Of a stretch of DNA of 64,000 nt, positions 42,488-51,523 are shown piece after piece. The DNA is from an uncultured Phascolarctobacterium sp. (lineage in GTDB: Bacteria > Bacillota > Negativicutes > Acidaminococcales > Acidaminococcaceae). The position numbers were made by a program, and so were the translations under genes. Position 1 is the stretch's first letter. Every line of letters starts with the position of its first letter. Under the pieces are notes generated by a model. The model saw nothing but the letters and a program-made list of their open reading frames with translations, searched no databases and had not been told where the DNA came from. The DNA is taken from NCBI GenBank assembly GCA_900545025.1, contig UQXH01000011.1:1-64000 (forward strand), given 5' to 3'.

Positions 42488-43867
42488 TTATTTACCAATA
42501 CAGAAACGGGCAAAAATCTCGTTGATAATTTCATCCTGTACTGTATCACCGGTAATTTCTCCCAGTAAATCAATAGCATTGCGTACATCAATAACGATAC
42601 AGTCATAAGGCAGGCGCTCCTGCGCTGCCCTTTGAGCATCCTGCAATGACTGCAATGCCTGACGTAGCAATTCTTCATGTCTTGCATTCTGCACATAGAC
42701 GCCGTCACTCAAAGTACCTTCGCTGCCGTAAACATAATTTTTCAGCCAGGCAGCAAAACGATCTATACCTTCATTGGTACGGGCTGATAAAGGCATAACC
42801 TTATCGATGCCAAAACGTTCCTGCAGCTGCTGCAGGGTAGCATCAATTTCCAGGTCGCTCTTATTTACTATTATAACACAAGGTTTTTCAGATGCGGCCT
42901 GCAAAATTTCCTCATCTTCGGCAGTTAATCCTTCTGAACCGTCAACTACACATATTACCAGCTCGGCATCCTGCAGCAGACGGCGGCTTTTTTCCACACC
43001 AATCTGCTCTACATAGTCTTCTGTTTTCCTGATACCTGCAGTATCCGCCAGTACCAGTGGCACACCATCTAATAACAGCTGCTCTTCGATAACATCGCGG
43101 GTCGTCCCGGCATATTCCGACACAATGGCTCTTTCTTCTTTTAACAAAGCATTTAACAGACTGGATTTACCTACATTAGGCCTGCCAACGATGGCAGTAC
43201 GTAAACCTTCGCGCAGTATCTTGCCTGTATGAGCATGTGCCAGCAGATTTTCCATGCTCTCAGACGCAGCTGCAATACTGCCAGTGACCGTATCAAAGGT
43301 AACATCCTCAATATCCTCTTCAGGATAATCAATAACTGCCTCAAGGTTAATTACTACATCCAGCATCTTACTGCGCAGTTTACGCAGTTCCTGTGCCAGC
43401 TGTCCATTCTGCTGCCGCACAGCCAGTTTAAGTGATGCTTCACTTCTGGAACGGATAATATCCATAACAGCTTCTGCCTGCGTTAAGTCTATCCTGCCGT
43501 TTAAAAAAGCCCTTTTGGTAAACTCACCTGCTTCTGCTGGTCGGGCTCCGTTTTGATAAGTCAGAGCCAAAATTTTTTTCAGTGACTGGATACCGCCGTG
43601 ACTTTGAATTTCTACAACATCCTCTGCCGTATAGGAATGCGGGGCCTGCATATATACGCACAATACTTCGTCCACCATGGTACCGTCCGCATCATTTACA
43701 TGACCGTATACCAAAGTATGATGCGGGTATTCAGCCAACTTTTTACCTGAACGGGAGTGAAATATCTTCTCTGCCGTAGTTAAAGCACCAGCACCGCTGA
43801 TGCGCACAATACCTACCGCTCCCTCGCCCAAAGCGGTAATAACAGCACTGATTGTATCTTCTGCCAC
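42488..43867 (-). CDS. mnmE: tRNA modification GTPase MnmE
   Basis: 459 residues from GTG 43867 with AAAGGAGG upstream. N-terminal folate-binding domain (ISAVITALGEGAVGIVRISG), G domain with GRPNVGKSSLLNALLKEERA, DTAGIRKTED and NKSDLE, and the terminal CIGK with the catalytic cysteine. Partner of MnmG, which follows 17 bases after its stop. Confidence 0.97.
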   Translation of the reverse strand: MAEDTISAVITALGEGAVGIVRISGAGALTTAEKIFHSRSGKKLAEYPHHTLVYGHVNDADGTMVDEVLCVYMQAPHSYTAEDVVEIQSHGGIQSLKKILALTYQNGARPAEAGEFTKRAFLNGRIDLTQAEAVMDIIRSRSEASLKLAVRQQNGQLAQELRKLRSKMLDVVINLEAVIDYPEEDIEDVTFDTVTGSIAAASESMENLLAHAHTGKILREGLRTAIVGRPNVGKSSLLNALLKEERAIVSEYAGTTRDVIEEQLLLDGVPLVLADTAGIRKTEDYVEQIGVEKSRRLLQDAELVICVVDGSEGLTAEDEEILQAASEKPCVIIVNKSDLEIDATLQQLQERFGIDKVMPLSARTNEGIDRFAAWLKNYVYGSEGTLSDGVYVQNARHEELLRQALQSLQDAQRAAQERLPYDCIVIDVRNAIDLLGEITGDTVQDEIINEIFARFCIGK

Positions 43868-43890
43868 TCCTGCAACCTCCTTTAAAAGAT

Positions 43891-43916
43891 AAACCCAGTA
43901 AAATTTTACTGGGTTT
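43891..43916. repeat. 26-bp perfect palindrome between jag and mnmE
   Basis: Arms of 13 bases (43891-43903, 43904-43916) with an A/T centre. No T-run follows on the minus strand before the mnmE ribosome site, so it may be an RNA-processing or attenuation hairpin rather than a strong terminator. Confidence 0.6.
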
Positions 43917-43924
43917 AAAGTACT

Positions 43925-44704
43925 TTATTTTTTTAATTCAATTACGACATGACGATGAGGTTCGTCACCTTCACTCAGAGTAGTTACTCTGCGATCACCC
44001 TGTAATGCCATATGAATGATTTTGCGTTCATGGGGATTCATCGGCTCCAGAGCAACTCTCTCACCGGTACGTTTAACTTTCTCTGCCAGTCTGGAGGCCA
44101 GTCTGGTCAAAGTTTCCACGCGGCGGTCACGATAATCTTCTACGTCGATAATCACGCGTACTCTTTCAGCGCTGTTCTTATTGGCAACAAGATTAGTCAG
44201 ATACTGCAAAGAGTCCAAGGTCTGACCGTGCTTGCCGATCAAGATGCCCATATCGCTGCCATGCAGCTTAAAGGTAACACTGCCGTCATTTTTATTGATG
44301 AATTTTTCCATTGCTACTTCAATCTTCATGGCACCGAAGATTTTCTGCAAAAATTCCTTAGCTTTAGCTACAGCCTCATCATTTACGACAAATTTTTTCG
44401 GTTCGCGTACAGCCGGTGCTTCTTCCTGCTCCTCAGCTGCCGCCGCTTCTTCTATTTGAGGTTCTTCCTGTTCAGTAACGGCAACAATGGTTTCTTGCTG
44501 CTCATAAACAACGGTCTTCGTTACTACGGCAGCTTCCTTGATTGCTACGCGCACTCTCGCATCTTTGCGGCCAAAGCCGAAAATACCTTTGCGCGCTTCT
44601 TCCAGAACAACCACATCAGCCTGCTCGGCAGTAATGTTTAGTTCTTTTAAAGCCTCGGCAACGGCTTCTTCAACACTTTTGCCATTTTTTTCAACAAAAG
44701 TCAT
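43925..44704 (-). CDS. jag: RNA-binding protein Jag/KhpB (Jag-N, KH, R3H)
   Basis: 259 residues from ATG 44704, with TAGGAG upstream. Jag-N domain (about 1-50), an acidic Glu/Ala linker (about 85-115), KH domain with GILIGKHGQTLDSLQYLTN, and R3H with NPHERKIIHMALQGD. RNA chaperone-like protein affecting cell envelope and, in Bacillus, linked to SpoIIIJ. Follows yidC by 22 bases. Confidence 0.95.
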   Translation of the reverse strand: MTFVEKNGKSVEEAVAEALKELNITAEQADVVVLEEARKGIFGFGRKDARVRVAIKEAAVVTKTVVYEQQETIVAVTEQEEPQIEEAAAAEEQEEAPAVREPKKFVVNDEAVAKAKEFLQKIFGAMKIEVAMEKFINKNDGSVTFKLHGSDMGILIGKHGQTLDSLQYLTNLVANKNSAERVRVIIDVEDYRDRRVETLTRLASRLAEKVKRTGERVALEPMNPHERKIIHMALQGDRRVTTLSEGDEPHRHVVIELKK

Positions 44705-44726
44705 CTCGCACAACTCCTAATTTTAC

Positions 44727-45356
44727 TTATTTGCCAGCAGCCTTATTCATCAAAGCCTGCTGTCCAATCTGCATAATGTTCATTACTACCCAGTAAATAA
44801 CCAGGCCGGCAGGGAAATTCAAGCTGATATAACCGATAAAGAGCGGCATAAAATACAGCATGATCTTATTTTGCGGGCTGGAAGTATCCGGCATGGTCTG
44901 CTTGGATTGGATAAAGGTAGTCAAAGCAGACAATATCGGCAGGATATACATAGGGTCAGGATTGGAAATGCTTTCCATCCACAAAAAGTTAGACGGACCT
45001 GCATAGCTGAAATCACGGATACCGTAGAAGATACCGATCATAATAGGCATCTGCACCAGTAAAGGCAGACAACCTGCCAGCGGATTTACGCCTTCATTTT
45101 TATAAAGATTAGCCAGCTCCATATTCAGACGCTGTTTGTCGTCCTTATATTTTTCCTGGATTTCTTTCATTTTCGGCTGAATACTCATCATTGCCTTGGT
45201 AGATTCAATCTGTTTCTTGGTAAGCGGATACAGGATCAGTTTAACAATGATGGTCATGATTACGATTGCCAGACCATAACTCGGTACGCCCAGCATATTT
45301 GTAAGGCCATAAAGAAACGTAATGACCTGCTGCACAATATTACTCAGAAAATCCAA
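44727..45356 (-). CDS. yidC: membrane protein insertase YidC, short type, TTG start
   Basis: 209 residues from TTG 45356, with GAGGAG 7 bases upstream; a TTG five codons earlier overlaps the ribosome site. Five membrane segments of the Oxa1/YidC core with the basic loop (PLTKKQIESTKAMM), NPLAGCLPLLVQMPIMIGI and LNFPAGLVIYWVVMNI. It lacks the large periplasmic P1 domain of proteobacterial YidC although the cell has an outer membrane. Confidence 0.94.
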   Translation of the reverse strand: MDFLSNIVQQVITFLYGLTNMLGVPSYGLAIVIMTIIVKLILYPLTKKQIESTKAMMSIQPKMKEIQEKYKDDKQRLNMELANLYKNEGVNPLAGCLPLLVQMPIMIGIFYGIRDFSYAGPSNFLWMESISNPDPMYILPILSALTTFIQSKQTMPDTSSPQNKIMLYFMPLFIGYISLNFPAGLVIYWVVMNIMQIGQQALMNKAAGK

Positions 45357-45410
45357 AATATCACTCCTCAAAATATTCTTAAAGCTATAGAGATTTATAA
45401 ACTCAATCCA

Positions 45411-45620
45411 TTATTGTACAGGATCGTATCCTCCCGGATGAAAAGGATGACATTTAGATAAGCGCTTTATCGTCATCCAAGTGCCCTTTAACGCACCCTT
45501 TTTGGCAATCGCCTCAATAGCATACGCCGAACAGGTAGGATAAAACCTACAGGTAGGCGGAAAAAGCGGAGAAATAAAGAACTGATAAAATCTGATAACC
45601 AGGATCAGGATTTTTCCCAT
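45411..45620 (-). CDS. yidD: membrane protein insertion efficiency factor YidD
   Basis: 69 residues. IRFYQFFISPLFPPTCRFYP, then TCSAYAIEAIAKKG and CHPFHPGGYDPV, the conserved pattern with three cysteines. Between rnpA and yidC as usual; AAGGTG precedes the ATG. Confidence 0.95.
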   Translation of the reverse strand: MGKILILVIRFYQFFISPLFPPTCRFYPTCSAYAIEAIAKKGALKGTWMTIKRLSKCHPFHPGGYDPVQ

Positions 45621-45632
45621 TTTATTTACACC

Positions 45633-45992
45633 TTACTCTTGTAATAATGCTGCTCTTTTAGCAAGTCTTAAAAAAACACGTTCATAAGTCTTAAAATCAG
45701 CCTTAGCCAGTTTACGGCGGGCAACCCAAACAATATGATAGCCTTTTTTCAGCTTGAGCTTATGCATACGGAATACTTCCCGCATCATACGCTTCATACG
45801 GTTACGTACTACGGCGCAACCCAGCTTTTTGCCCACGGCCATCCCTATCTTGACATCGTCTCCCTGTTCCGGCAGCAGATAGAATACCGACATACCGTCA
45901 ACAACGGAACGACCTTTATTATAGACGACCTGGAAACTTTTCTTTGATTTCAAACGATTAAACTTGGAAAATGAATAGATTTTTTTCTGCAT
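45633..45992 (-). CDS. rnpA: ribonuclease P protein component
   Basis: 119 residues. FNRLKSKKSFQVVYNKGRS, VVRNRMKRMMREVFR (the RNR motif) and the basic helix region identify the protein subunit of RNase P. Between rpmH and yidD. A hairpin separates it from rpmH. Confidence 0.95.
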   Translation of the reverse strand: MQKKIYSFSKFNRLKSKKSFQVVYNKGRSVVDGMSVFYLLPEQGDDVKIGMAVGKKLGCAVVRNRMKRMMREVFRMHKLKLKKGYHIVWVARRKLAKADFKTYERVFLRLAKRAALLQE

Positions 45993-46017
45993 CAGTCAAT
46001 AACACCTGCGCACATGG

Positions 46018-46047
46018 AAAAAATAGGCCACTTACGCGGCCTATTTT
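46018..46047 (-). terminator. hairpin between rpmH and rnpA
   Basis: 10-bp stem (46020-46029 with 46038-46047), 8-base loop, T6 exit on the minus strand. Partial termination here would keep L34 far more abundant than RnpA. Confidence 0.75.
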
Positions 46048-46053
46048 ATAATG

Positions 46054-46188
46054 TTATGCAGACAATTTCTTTCTGCCTCTTGCACGTCTTCTTTTGAGAA
46101 CTTGACGACCGCCCAAAGTTTTCATTCTTTCTCTGAAACCATGGGTTCTTTTCCTTCTAAGATTGTTAGGTTGAAAAGTACGTTTCAT
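46054..46188 (-). CDS. rpmH: 50S ribosomal protein L34
   Basis: 44 residues: MKRTFQPNNLRRKRTHGFRE at the start and RRRARGRKKLSA at the end, invariant L34 features. First gene of the leftward origin operon, with a strong promoter about 160 bases upstream. Confidence 0.98.
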   Translation of the reverse strand: MKRTFQPNNLRRKRTHGFRERMKTLGGRQVLKRRRARGRKKLSA

Positions 46189-46348
46189 TGTAAAATCTTC
46201 CCTCCTTATCCACCGCGAATTTTATCAAATTCTATGCTTTTGAATTGATAGCCTGCAATATATTTGTTCTATCTCCTGGATGTGCCGCAGCACGGCGCTG
46301 AGACATAAAATTTGACATAGTTACAGTAATGCAAAGTATTACTAAGAT

Positions 46349-46377
46349 ATTATATTTTAAAATAAAATGTACGTCAA
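46349..46377 (-). promoter_or_regulatory. rpmH promoter
   Basis: Minus strand TTGACG (46377-46372), 17-base spacer, TATAAT (46354-46349). Leader of about 155 bases; a TTATCCACC near-DnaA box lies in it (46206-46214). Confidence 0.8.
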
Positions 46378-46469
46378 GTAAAAAACTTGCAAAACGCTTA
46401 TAATTAAACTAAAAGAATACAAAAAAGCATTTTTTCAGCTTATAGCAGTGATTATTTTCACGTAAGCAT

Positions 46470-46498
46470 TTGCGAAGTTATCCACAGTCTGTTAAAAT
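46470..46498 (+). promoter_or_regulatory. dnaA promoter with DnaA box in the spacer
   Basis: -35 TTGCGA (46470-46475), 17-base spacer, -10 TAAAAT (46493-46498). A perfect DnaA box TTATCCACA (46478-46486) fills the spacer, an arrangement suited to autorepression. Promoter strength is only moderate by consensus. Confidence 0.65.
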
Positions 46499-46560
46499 AA
46501 TAGTGAATAAGTGTAAATGAAGTATATTCCGTTCGGCCTTGCAGTAAAAAGTAATTTTTA

Positions 46561-46586
46561 CCGGCGCATGCCGGCGTTTTATTTTT
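46561..46586 (+). terminator. terminator-like hairpin in the dnaA leader
   Basis: CCGGC-GCAT-GCCGG followed by CGTTTTATTTTT, 29 bases before the dnaA start codon. May attenuate dnaA transcription. Confidence 0.55.
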
Positions 46587-46614
46587 CATAGTTTTAAAGA
46601 AAGGAAAGTAGACG

Positions 46615-48003
46615 ATGAGTTCCTATGACTTAGCAGAAATATGGATAAAATTCAAGGAAAAAATCAAGGAATCGGTCAACGAGAAAATTTTTGATATCTG
46701 GATCAAGCCGATTATGCCTCTGGAGGTAACGGACGAGTACTATAAAATTGCCGTCAAAAATACCTTCTTTAAAAACATGCTGGAAGAACACTATGCTTCT
46801 GTCATCGAAGGTATCCTGTCCGGAATCATGGGCAAAAATATTACCCTGATTATCGAAACCATGGAAGAACCGGCAACCAACAGCGATTTCAAAGAAAGCA
46901 TCAAAGAAAACCAGCCCTCAGAAACTCATCAGACAGAGCTTTTTGACGACAAGCAGACGGAACCAGCTGAAAGCGATACGGAAAGCAACTTAAATCCCCG
47001 TTACGTTTTTGAAACCTTCGTCATCGGCAACTCCAACCGTTTTGCTCACGCTGCAGCCCAGGCAGTTGCCAATAATCCCGCCAACGCCTATAACCCCCTC
47101 TTCCTCTATGGCGGCGTAGGTCTTGGCAAAACACACTTGATGCACGCCATCGGCAACCGTATCAAACAAAATGACCCGCGGATGAAGGTATTATATATTT
47201 CCAGTGAAAAATTCACTAACGAAATCGTCAATTCTATTTATAATAAGACTACCGAAGCCTTCCGAAAAAAATACCGTAATATCGACTGCTTAATCATCGA
47301 CGACATCCAATTTTTGAAAGGCAAGGAACAAACTCAGGTAGAATTTTTCCACACTTTCAATACCCTTTATGAAGCCAATAAGCAGATCATCATTTCCAGC
47401 GACCGTCTTCCTAAAGAAATAGAAACACTGGAAGAAAGGCTCCGTACCCGTTTTGAATCTGGACTCACCGCTGATATCCAGCCGCCGGATCTGGAAACAC
47501 GTATGGCAATATTACGCAAGAAAGCTTCTACTGATGGTATCGAGCTGCCTAACGAAGTAATAACCCTGCTGGCTACCAATATTACAACCAATATCAGAGA
47601 AATTGAAGGCGCCTATACCAAGGTCGTAGCCTACGCTTCCCTGATGAATATGCCCATTACCATTGAAACTGCTAAAAAAGCCTTAGACGACATGGGTAAT
47701 GTAGTACACAGCAGACAGATTACCTTTGAAAGCATTACTCAGGCTGTGGCGGAATACTACCATATCAAGATAGACGAACTATTCACCAAAAAACGTACTC
47801 AGAATATCGCCTATCCGCGCCAGATAGCCATGTATCTCTGCCGTGAACTGGCGGATATGTCCTATCCACGTATCGGCGAACAATTCGGCGGACGTGACCA
47901 TACAACAGTCATTCACGCTTACGAAAAAATCAGCAAGAACAGTAAGGCAGACCTTTCTTTGCAAAATGACTTACAAAAACTTACTGAAAAATTAAAGCAA
48001 TAA
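46615..48003 (+). CDS. dnaA: chromosomal replication initiator DnaA
   Basis: 462 residues. Domain I about 1-85, variable acidic linker (about 86-125), AAA+ domain III with GGVGLGKTHLMHAIGN and LIIDDIQFLKGKEQTQ, domain IV DNA-binding signature GGRDHTTVIHAYEKI. GGAAAGTAGACG precedes the ATG. Genes on either side point away from it, marking the origin. Confidence 0.98.
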   Translation: MSSYDLAEIWIKFKEKIKESVNEKIFDIWIKPIMPLEVTDEYYKIAVKNTFFKNMLEEHYASVIEGILSGIMGKNITLIIETMEEPATNSDFKESIKENQPSETHQTELFDDKQTEPAESDTESNLNPRYVFETFVIGNSNRFAHAAAQAVANNPANAYNPLFLYGGVGLGKTHLMHAIGNRIKQNDPRMKVLYISSEKFTNEIVNSIYNKTTEAFRKKYRNIDCLIIDDIQFLKGKEQTQVEFFHTFNTLYEANKQIIISSDRLPKEIETLEERLRTRFESGLTADIQPPDLETRMAILRKKASTDGIELPNEVITLLATNITTNIREIEGAYTKVVAYASLMNMPITIETAKKALDDMGNVVHSRQITFESITQAVAEYYHIKIDELFTKKRTQNIAYPRQIAMYLCRELADMSYPRIGEQFGGRDHTTVIHAYEKISKNSKADLSLQNDLQKLTEKLKQ

Positions 48004-48006
48004 AAG

Positions 48007-48183
48007 TTATCCACAAAAACTGTTGATAACATAGCTAAAAACTGTTGATAACTTTTTATTAAAGTTGACAACTTTTTAGCCTGTAAATTCTGTGCATAAT
48101 ATTTCCCGGATTTCAACAGCTTTATTTACAGTCTGGAAGGCACTGCCTGACTAATATAAACAGTGTTTTCCACAATATCAACA
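48007..48183. other. candidate oriC: DnaA-box cluster between dnaA and dnaN
   Basis: Boxes seen: TTATCCACA (48007-48015, plus); TTATCAACA type on the minus strand (48021-48029 and 48043-48051); TTATGCACA minus (48091-48099); TTTTCCACA plus (48166-48174); ATATCAACA (48175-48183, weak). AT-rich stretches between them could be the unwinding element. Also contains the palindrome AAAGTTG-A-CAACTTT (48061-48075). Confidence 0.8.
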
Positions 48184-48255
48184 GTCATTACTACTACGTC
48201 TACTACGTTTTATAAATAATAACCAGTTATAAAAACAAGGAGGACTGTGAACAAC

Positions 48256-49365
48256 ATGATAATTACCTGTAATACAACCAACCTGAATAAAGCCATCCAG
48301 ACTGTACAGCGGGCAATAACTTCCAAACCAAGTACACCTATCTTCTCCGGTATTCATTTACTGACCAAAGACAATCAACTGGAAATCCAGGCCATGGATT
48401 TAAACATGGCTATTTCCTGTACTATTGAAGCAGAAATTGCAGAAGCAGGGGAAATACTTGTTTCTGCAAAACACTTCTCCGAACTTATCCGTAAATTGCC
48501 GGGTGAATCTATTACCATCACTAAAAATAAGGAAAATAAGACCATCAAAGTAATCTCCGGTAAATCTGAATTCCAGCTGCTCTTAATGGATGAAGAAGAT
48601 TATCCTAAATTTCCCGAATTTGACGGCAATCAGACTATCATACTTGAAGACGAAAAAATTAAAGAGCTTATCAAGAAAACTATTTTTGCCTGCTCCAATG
48701 ACGAAGCAAGACCTTTGTTTACCGGTATTTTAGTAGAAATTCAAGACGGCATTATTACCTTTGTTGGTACTAATACTCATCGTCTGGCTATCAAATCACT
48801 GCCGCAGGAAGCAGCAGAACCTATGAGCATGATTATCCCGGCAAAAGTATTAAACGAAATTTCCCGTAATTTAGTAAGCGAACTGCCGCAGCAGGTAAAA
48901 ATTTCTTTATTATATAATCAAATCATGGTCGTAATTGACAATACTGTGATTGTTTCCCGCCTGATTGAAGGCAAATTCCCGGACTACAGAAAAGTAATCC
49001 CGCCTAGATTTGCTGTAAAAACTACGGTTAATATTAAAGAATTGGCAGGCGCAGTAGAACGTGTAGCGCTGTTTTCCAATGAAGGCGATTACAGCATCAT
49101 CAAGGTAAGCGTAGACAGTGAAGAAATCACTATTACTTCCAGCAGTCCTGACGTCGGTACAGGTCGCGAAGTAATTTCATGTACTACTGAAGGTGAAAAA
49201 TTAAATGTAGCCTTTAATTCCAAATATATCCTTGACATCCTGAAGAATCTGGATTCTGAAGAAGCTATTTTGGAAATGAATACTTCGTTGAGTCCTGTGT
49301 GCATCAAATCTGCCCAGGAAGCTGATTATACCTATATCGTAACTCCTGTACGCGTAGTTTTCTGA
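48256..49365 (+). CDS. dnaN: DNA polymerase III beta sliding clamp
   Basis: 369 residues from ATG 48256, where the protein aligns with the family start (MIITCNTTNLNKAIQTVQRA). A GTG at 48247 is only 3 bases from AAGGAGG but could also be used. Three clamp domains; end TYIVTPVRVVF is close to the family M-P-x-R-x form. Confidence 0.96.
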   Translation: MIITCNTTNLNKAIQTVQRAITSKPSTPIFSGIHLLTKDNQLEIQAMDLNMAISCTIEAEIAEAGEILVSAKHFSELIRKLPGESITITKNKENKTIKVISGKSEFQLLLMDEEDYPKFPEFDGNQTIILEDEKIKELIKKTIFACSNDEARPLFTGILVEIQDGIITFVGTNTHRLAIKSLPQEAAEPMSMIIPAKVLNEISRNLVSELPQQVKISLLYNQIMVVIDNTVIVSRLIEGKFPDYRKVIPPRFAVKTTVNIKELAGAVERVALFSNEGDYSIIKVSVDSEEITITSSSPDVGTGREVISCTTEGEKLNVAFNSKYILDILKNLDSEEAILEMNTSLSPVCIKSAQEADYTYIVTPVRVVF

Positions 49366-49375
49366 GGTGAAGGCA

Positions 49376-49603
49376 ATGCAGAAGGAAGATATTGAAATTT
49401 CTACGGAATATATTTCCATAGATAAATTACTTAAATTCGCCGGTATCGCTGATACCGGCGGACAGGCTTTTATGATGATTGAGGACGGCGTGGTATTACT
49501 TAATGGTGAAAAGGTACAGGAAAAACGCCGCAAGGTATATGCAGGAGATGTGGTTACCGTAGCTGGTCAGCTGCAGATTACCGTAGTACGTGAAGCAGAA
49601 TGA
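49376..49603 (+). CDS. yaaA: S4-domain protein YaaA (RlbA)
   Basis: 75 residues from ATG 49376 with GAGGTG upstream. S4 RNA-binding fold: ISIDKLLKFAGIADTGGQAF, then LLNGEKVQEKRRKVYAGD. Probably acts in ribosome assembly. Usual place between dnaN and recF; its stop overlaps the recF ATG. Confidence 0.93.
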   Translation: MQKEDIEISTEYISIDKLLKFAGIADTGGQAFMMIEDGVVLLNGEKVQEKRRKVYAGDVVTVAGQLQITVVREAE

Positions 49604-50733
49604 AAATAAGAAATATTTCTGCCGTAAACTTCCGCAATTATAAAGCGTTGCAGCTGGAAACTGCTGCGATGACCAATGTTTTTTACGGTCAGAATGCTCA
49701 GGGCAAGACTAATATTTTAGAAGCTGTCTTTTACGGAGCGTTCGGGATGTCGCACCGTACCTCGTCTGAAGAGGAGCTGCTGCAGCTTGGCTGCAAGGAA
49801 ATGGCTGTAGGTATTGGTTACAGCAGTTTTAGCGGCGAACATGAAATCAGGCTAAAAAAATATCAGCAGCAGGGACGCAATAAAAAAGACATCCTGCTGG
49901 ATGGAGTTAAAGTTCGGCCCAAAGAGCACTACGGAAGTCTTAATGTGGTAATGTTCTCGCCGGAGGATTTGCAGCTGGTAAAAGGTGAACCTGCTTTAAG
50001 GCGTCGTTTTTTAGATATGCAGATTGCCCAGACCGATCCGGTATATTATGATTTGCTGGTAAAATATAACCGCGTCCTGCAGCAGCGCAATAAGCTGCTG
50101 AAAGAGATACGTGAAGCAGCAGGTACAGGCATTAACAGCCAGCTGCCAATATGGAACAGAGAGCTGAGCGTACTTGCCGCTGCTATAGTGCGCAAGCGTC
50201 TTGATGCCCTGGTAAAGCTGCAGCAGATTGCCGGAGATATCTACGCTTCCATTACCGGCAACAAAGAAAATCTGATGGTGCGTTATGAGCTGAAAGCCAA
50301 CAACAGCCAGTGGTTATATCCTGACGGCAGTCAGAATGCATGGGAAGAATTTTTTACTAAAGGCCTGCTTGAGCGGGAGCAGCTTGATATACTGCGCGGC
50401 AATACCGGGTTAGGACCACATCGGGATGATATGGGACTTTTACTGGACGGTAATTCTCTAAAAGCTTTTGGTTCTCAGGGACAGCAGCGCAGCGGAGCGC
50501 TGGCTTTAAAGCTGTCGCAGTTAGAATATGTGCGGCAGGAGATTGGCGAGTTTCCCGTACTGCTCTTAGATGATGTTATGAGTGAGCTGGATGCGGAACG
50601 CAGAGCACAGATGCTGCAGTTTATCGACGGCAGGGTACAAACCTTTATCACGGTTAATGACCGCGAGCTGATACCGGAGCTGGAAGGCTGCGTTTACTAT
50701 GAAATTGTGCAGGGAACGGTAAGGATGGCTTGA
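49600..50733 (+). CDS. recF: DNA replication and repair protein RecF
   Basis: 377 residues. Walker A YGQNAQGKTNILEAVFYGAF (about 28-47), GLGPHRDDMGLLL, SQGQQRSGALALKLSQ (ABC-type signature) and LLLDDVMSELDAERR (Walker B). Loads RecA at gaps. Start ATG overlaps the yaaA stop. Confidence 0.97.
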   Translation: MKIRNISAVNFRNYKALQLETAAMTNVFYGQNAQGKTNILEAVFYGAFGMSHRTSSEEELLQLGCKEMAVGIGYSSFSGEHEIRLKKYQQQGRNKKDILLDGVKVRPKEHYGSLNVVMFSPEDLQLVKGEPALRRRFLDMQIAQTDPVYYDLLVKYNRVLQQRNKLLKEIREAAGTGINSQLPIWNRELSVLAAAIVRKRLDALVKLQQIAGDIYASITGNKENLMVRYELKANNSQWLYPDGSQNAWEEFFTKGLLEREQLDILRGNTGLGPHRDDMGLLLDGNSLKAFGSQGQQRSGALALKLSQLEYVRQEIGEFPVLLLDDVMSELDAERRAQMLQFIDGRVQTFITVNDRELIPELEGCVYYEIVQGTVRMA

Positions 50734-50734
50734 C

Positions 50735-51523
50735 ATGAACGAGAATCTGGAACAGGCAGAAAAGGTTGTCAGAAGATTATTTGACCCTAAATATGAACGG
50801 ACTGATAAATATGTTGCCCGCGAGATAAAGAATGCCTATGTGCAGCATGTTTTGGAGTCGAATTGGCGCAGTATCTGCGGTGAGCATCTGGAAAAGCACT
50901 GCTGCGTGCATAAGATTGAAAAAAATACCTTGATTATCAGGACGGCAAGCTCCGTATGGGCTAACCATCTGCTGATGATGAAGAATTTATTTCTGCAGAA
51001 GATTAACGCTTTTTTGCTTGGCAGCGTCATTATCAAGGATTTGAAGTTTTATTCCGGCGGACATATTAAACATTATGAAGCTGTAAAGAAAGTTCATGAA
51101 GATGAGCCTGAGAAAATTGGTAGCTGCCGCATCTGCGGTGTGCCGGTTTATGGCGGCGGCAGTTTGTGCAGTGTTTGCGACAGGCAGCAGCGTGAGCAGC
51201 AGGGAGATATGATTGCTGAACTGCTGTGTATCCAGCCGTGGCTTACTTATGAAGAATGCACTGATTACTGTAAATGTGATAGAATATTATTTGCGGCAGT
51301 TCGAGACCGGGTGCGCAACGGCTATTTTGAAAAGGTGCGTTTGGGCAGCGCCGGCAAAAGCGACTGCCTTTTGGCCGTTATGTTTCTGACTGGCAAGAAG
51401 CCGGAAGAAATTGATGAAAAGACATATGCCAACACGCTGGAATATTTACGGAGGGATCAAAGTGTACCTGCACCTGGGTTCAGACTATATGGTAAAAAAC
51501 AGCGAAATAATCGCTATCTTTAA
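50735..51523 (+). CDS. DciA-like (DUF721) protein with zinc ribbon and extra C-terminal domain
   Basis: 262 residues. The first ~105 residues match the DUF721/DciA pattern (WRSICGEHLEKHCCVHKIEK, then LIIRTASSVWANHLLMMKNL), the family that assists loading of the replicative helicase in bacteria lacking DnaC. A zinc ribbon follows (Cys131, Cys134, Cys145, Cys148) and then a ~110-residue part (LLCIQPWLTYEECTDYCKCD) I do not recognise. Its 3' end overlaps the remB gene by 62 bases. Next to recF and gyrB as in other Firmicutes. Confidence 0.85.
   Translation: MNENLEQAEKVVRRLFDPKYERTDKYVAREIKNAYVQHVLESNWRSICGEHLEKHCCVHKIEKNTLIIRTASSVWANHLLMMKNLFLQKINAFLLGSVIIKDLKFYSGGHIKHYEAVKKVHEDEPEKIGSCRICGVPVYGGGSLCSVCDRQQREQQGDMIAELLCIQPWLTYEECTDYCKCDRILFAAVRDRVRNGYFEKVRLGSAGKSDCLLAVMFLTGKKPEEIDEKTYANTLEYLRRDQSVPAPGFRLYGKKQRNNRYL

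Noticed and set aside
48061..48075. AAAGTTG-A-CAACTTT as dnaA terminator
   Set aside because: One-base loop and no GC-rich stem; more likely part of the origin structure.
48103..48116. Second Noc site with ATTTCCCGG core
   Set aside because: Only the left half matches; 9 of 14 positions.
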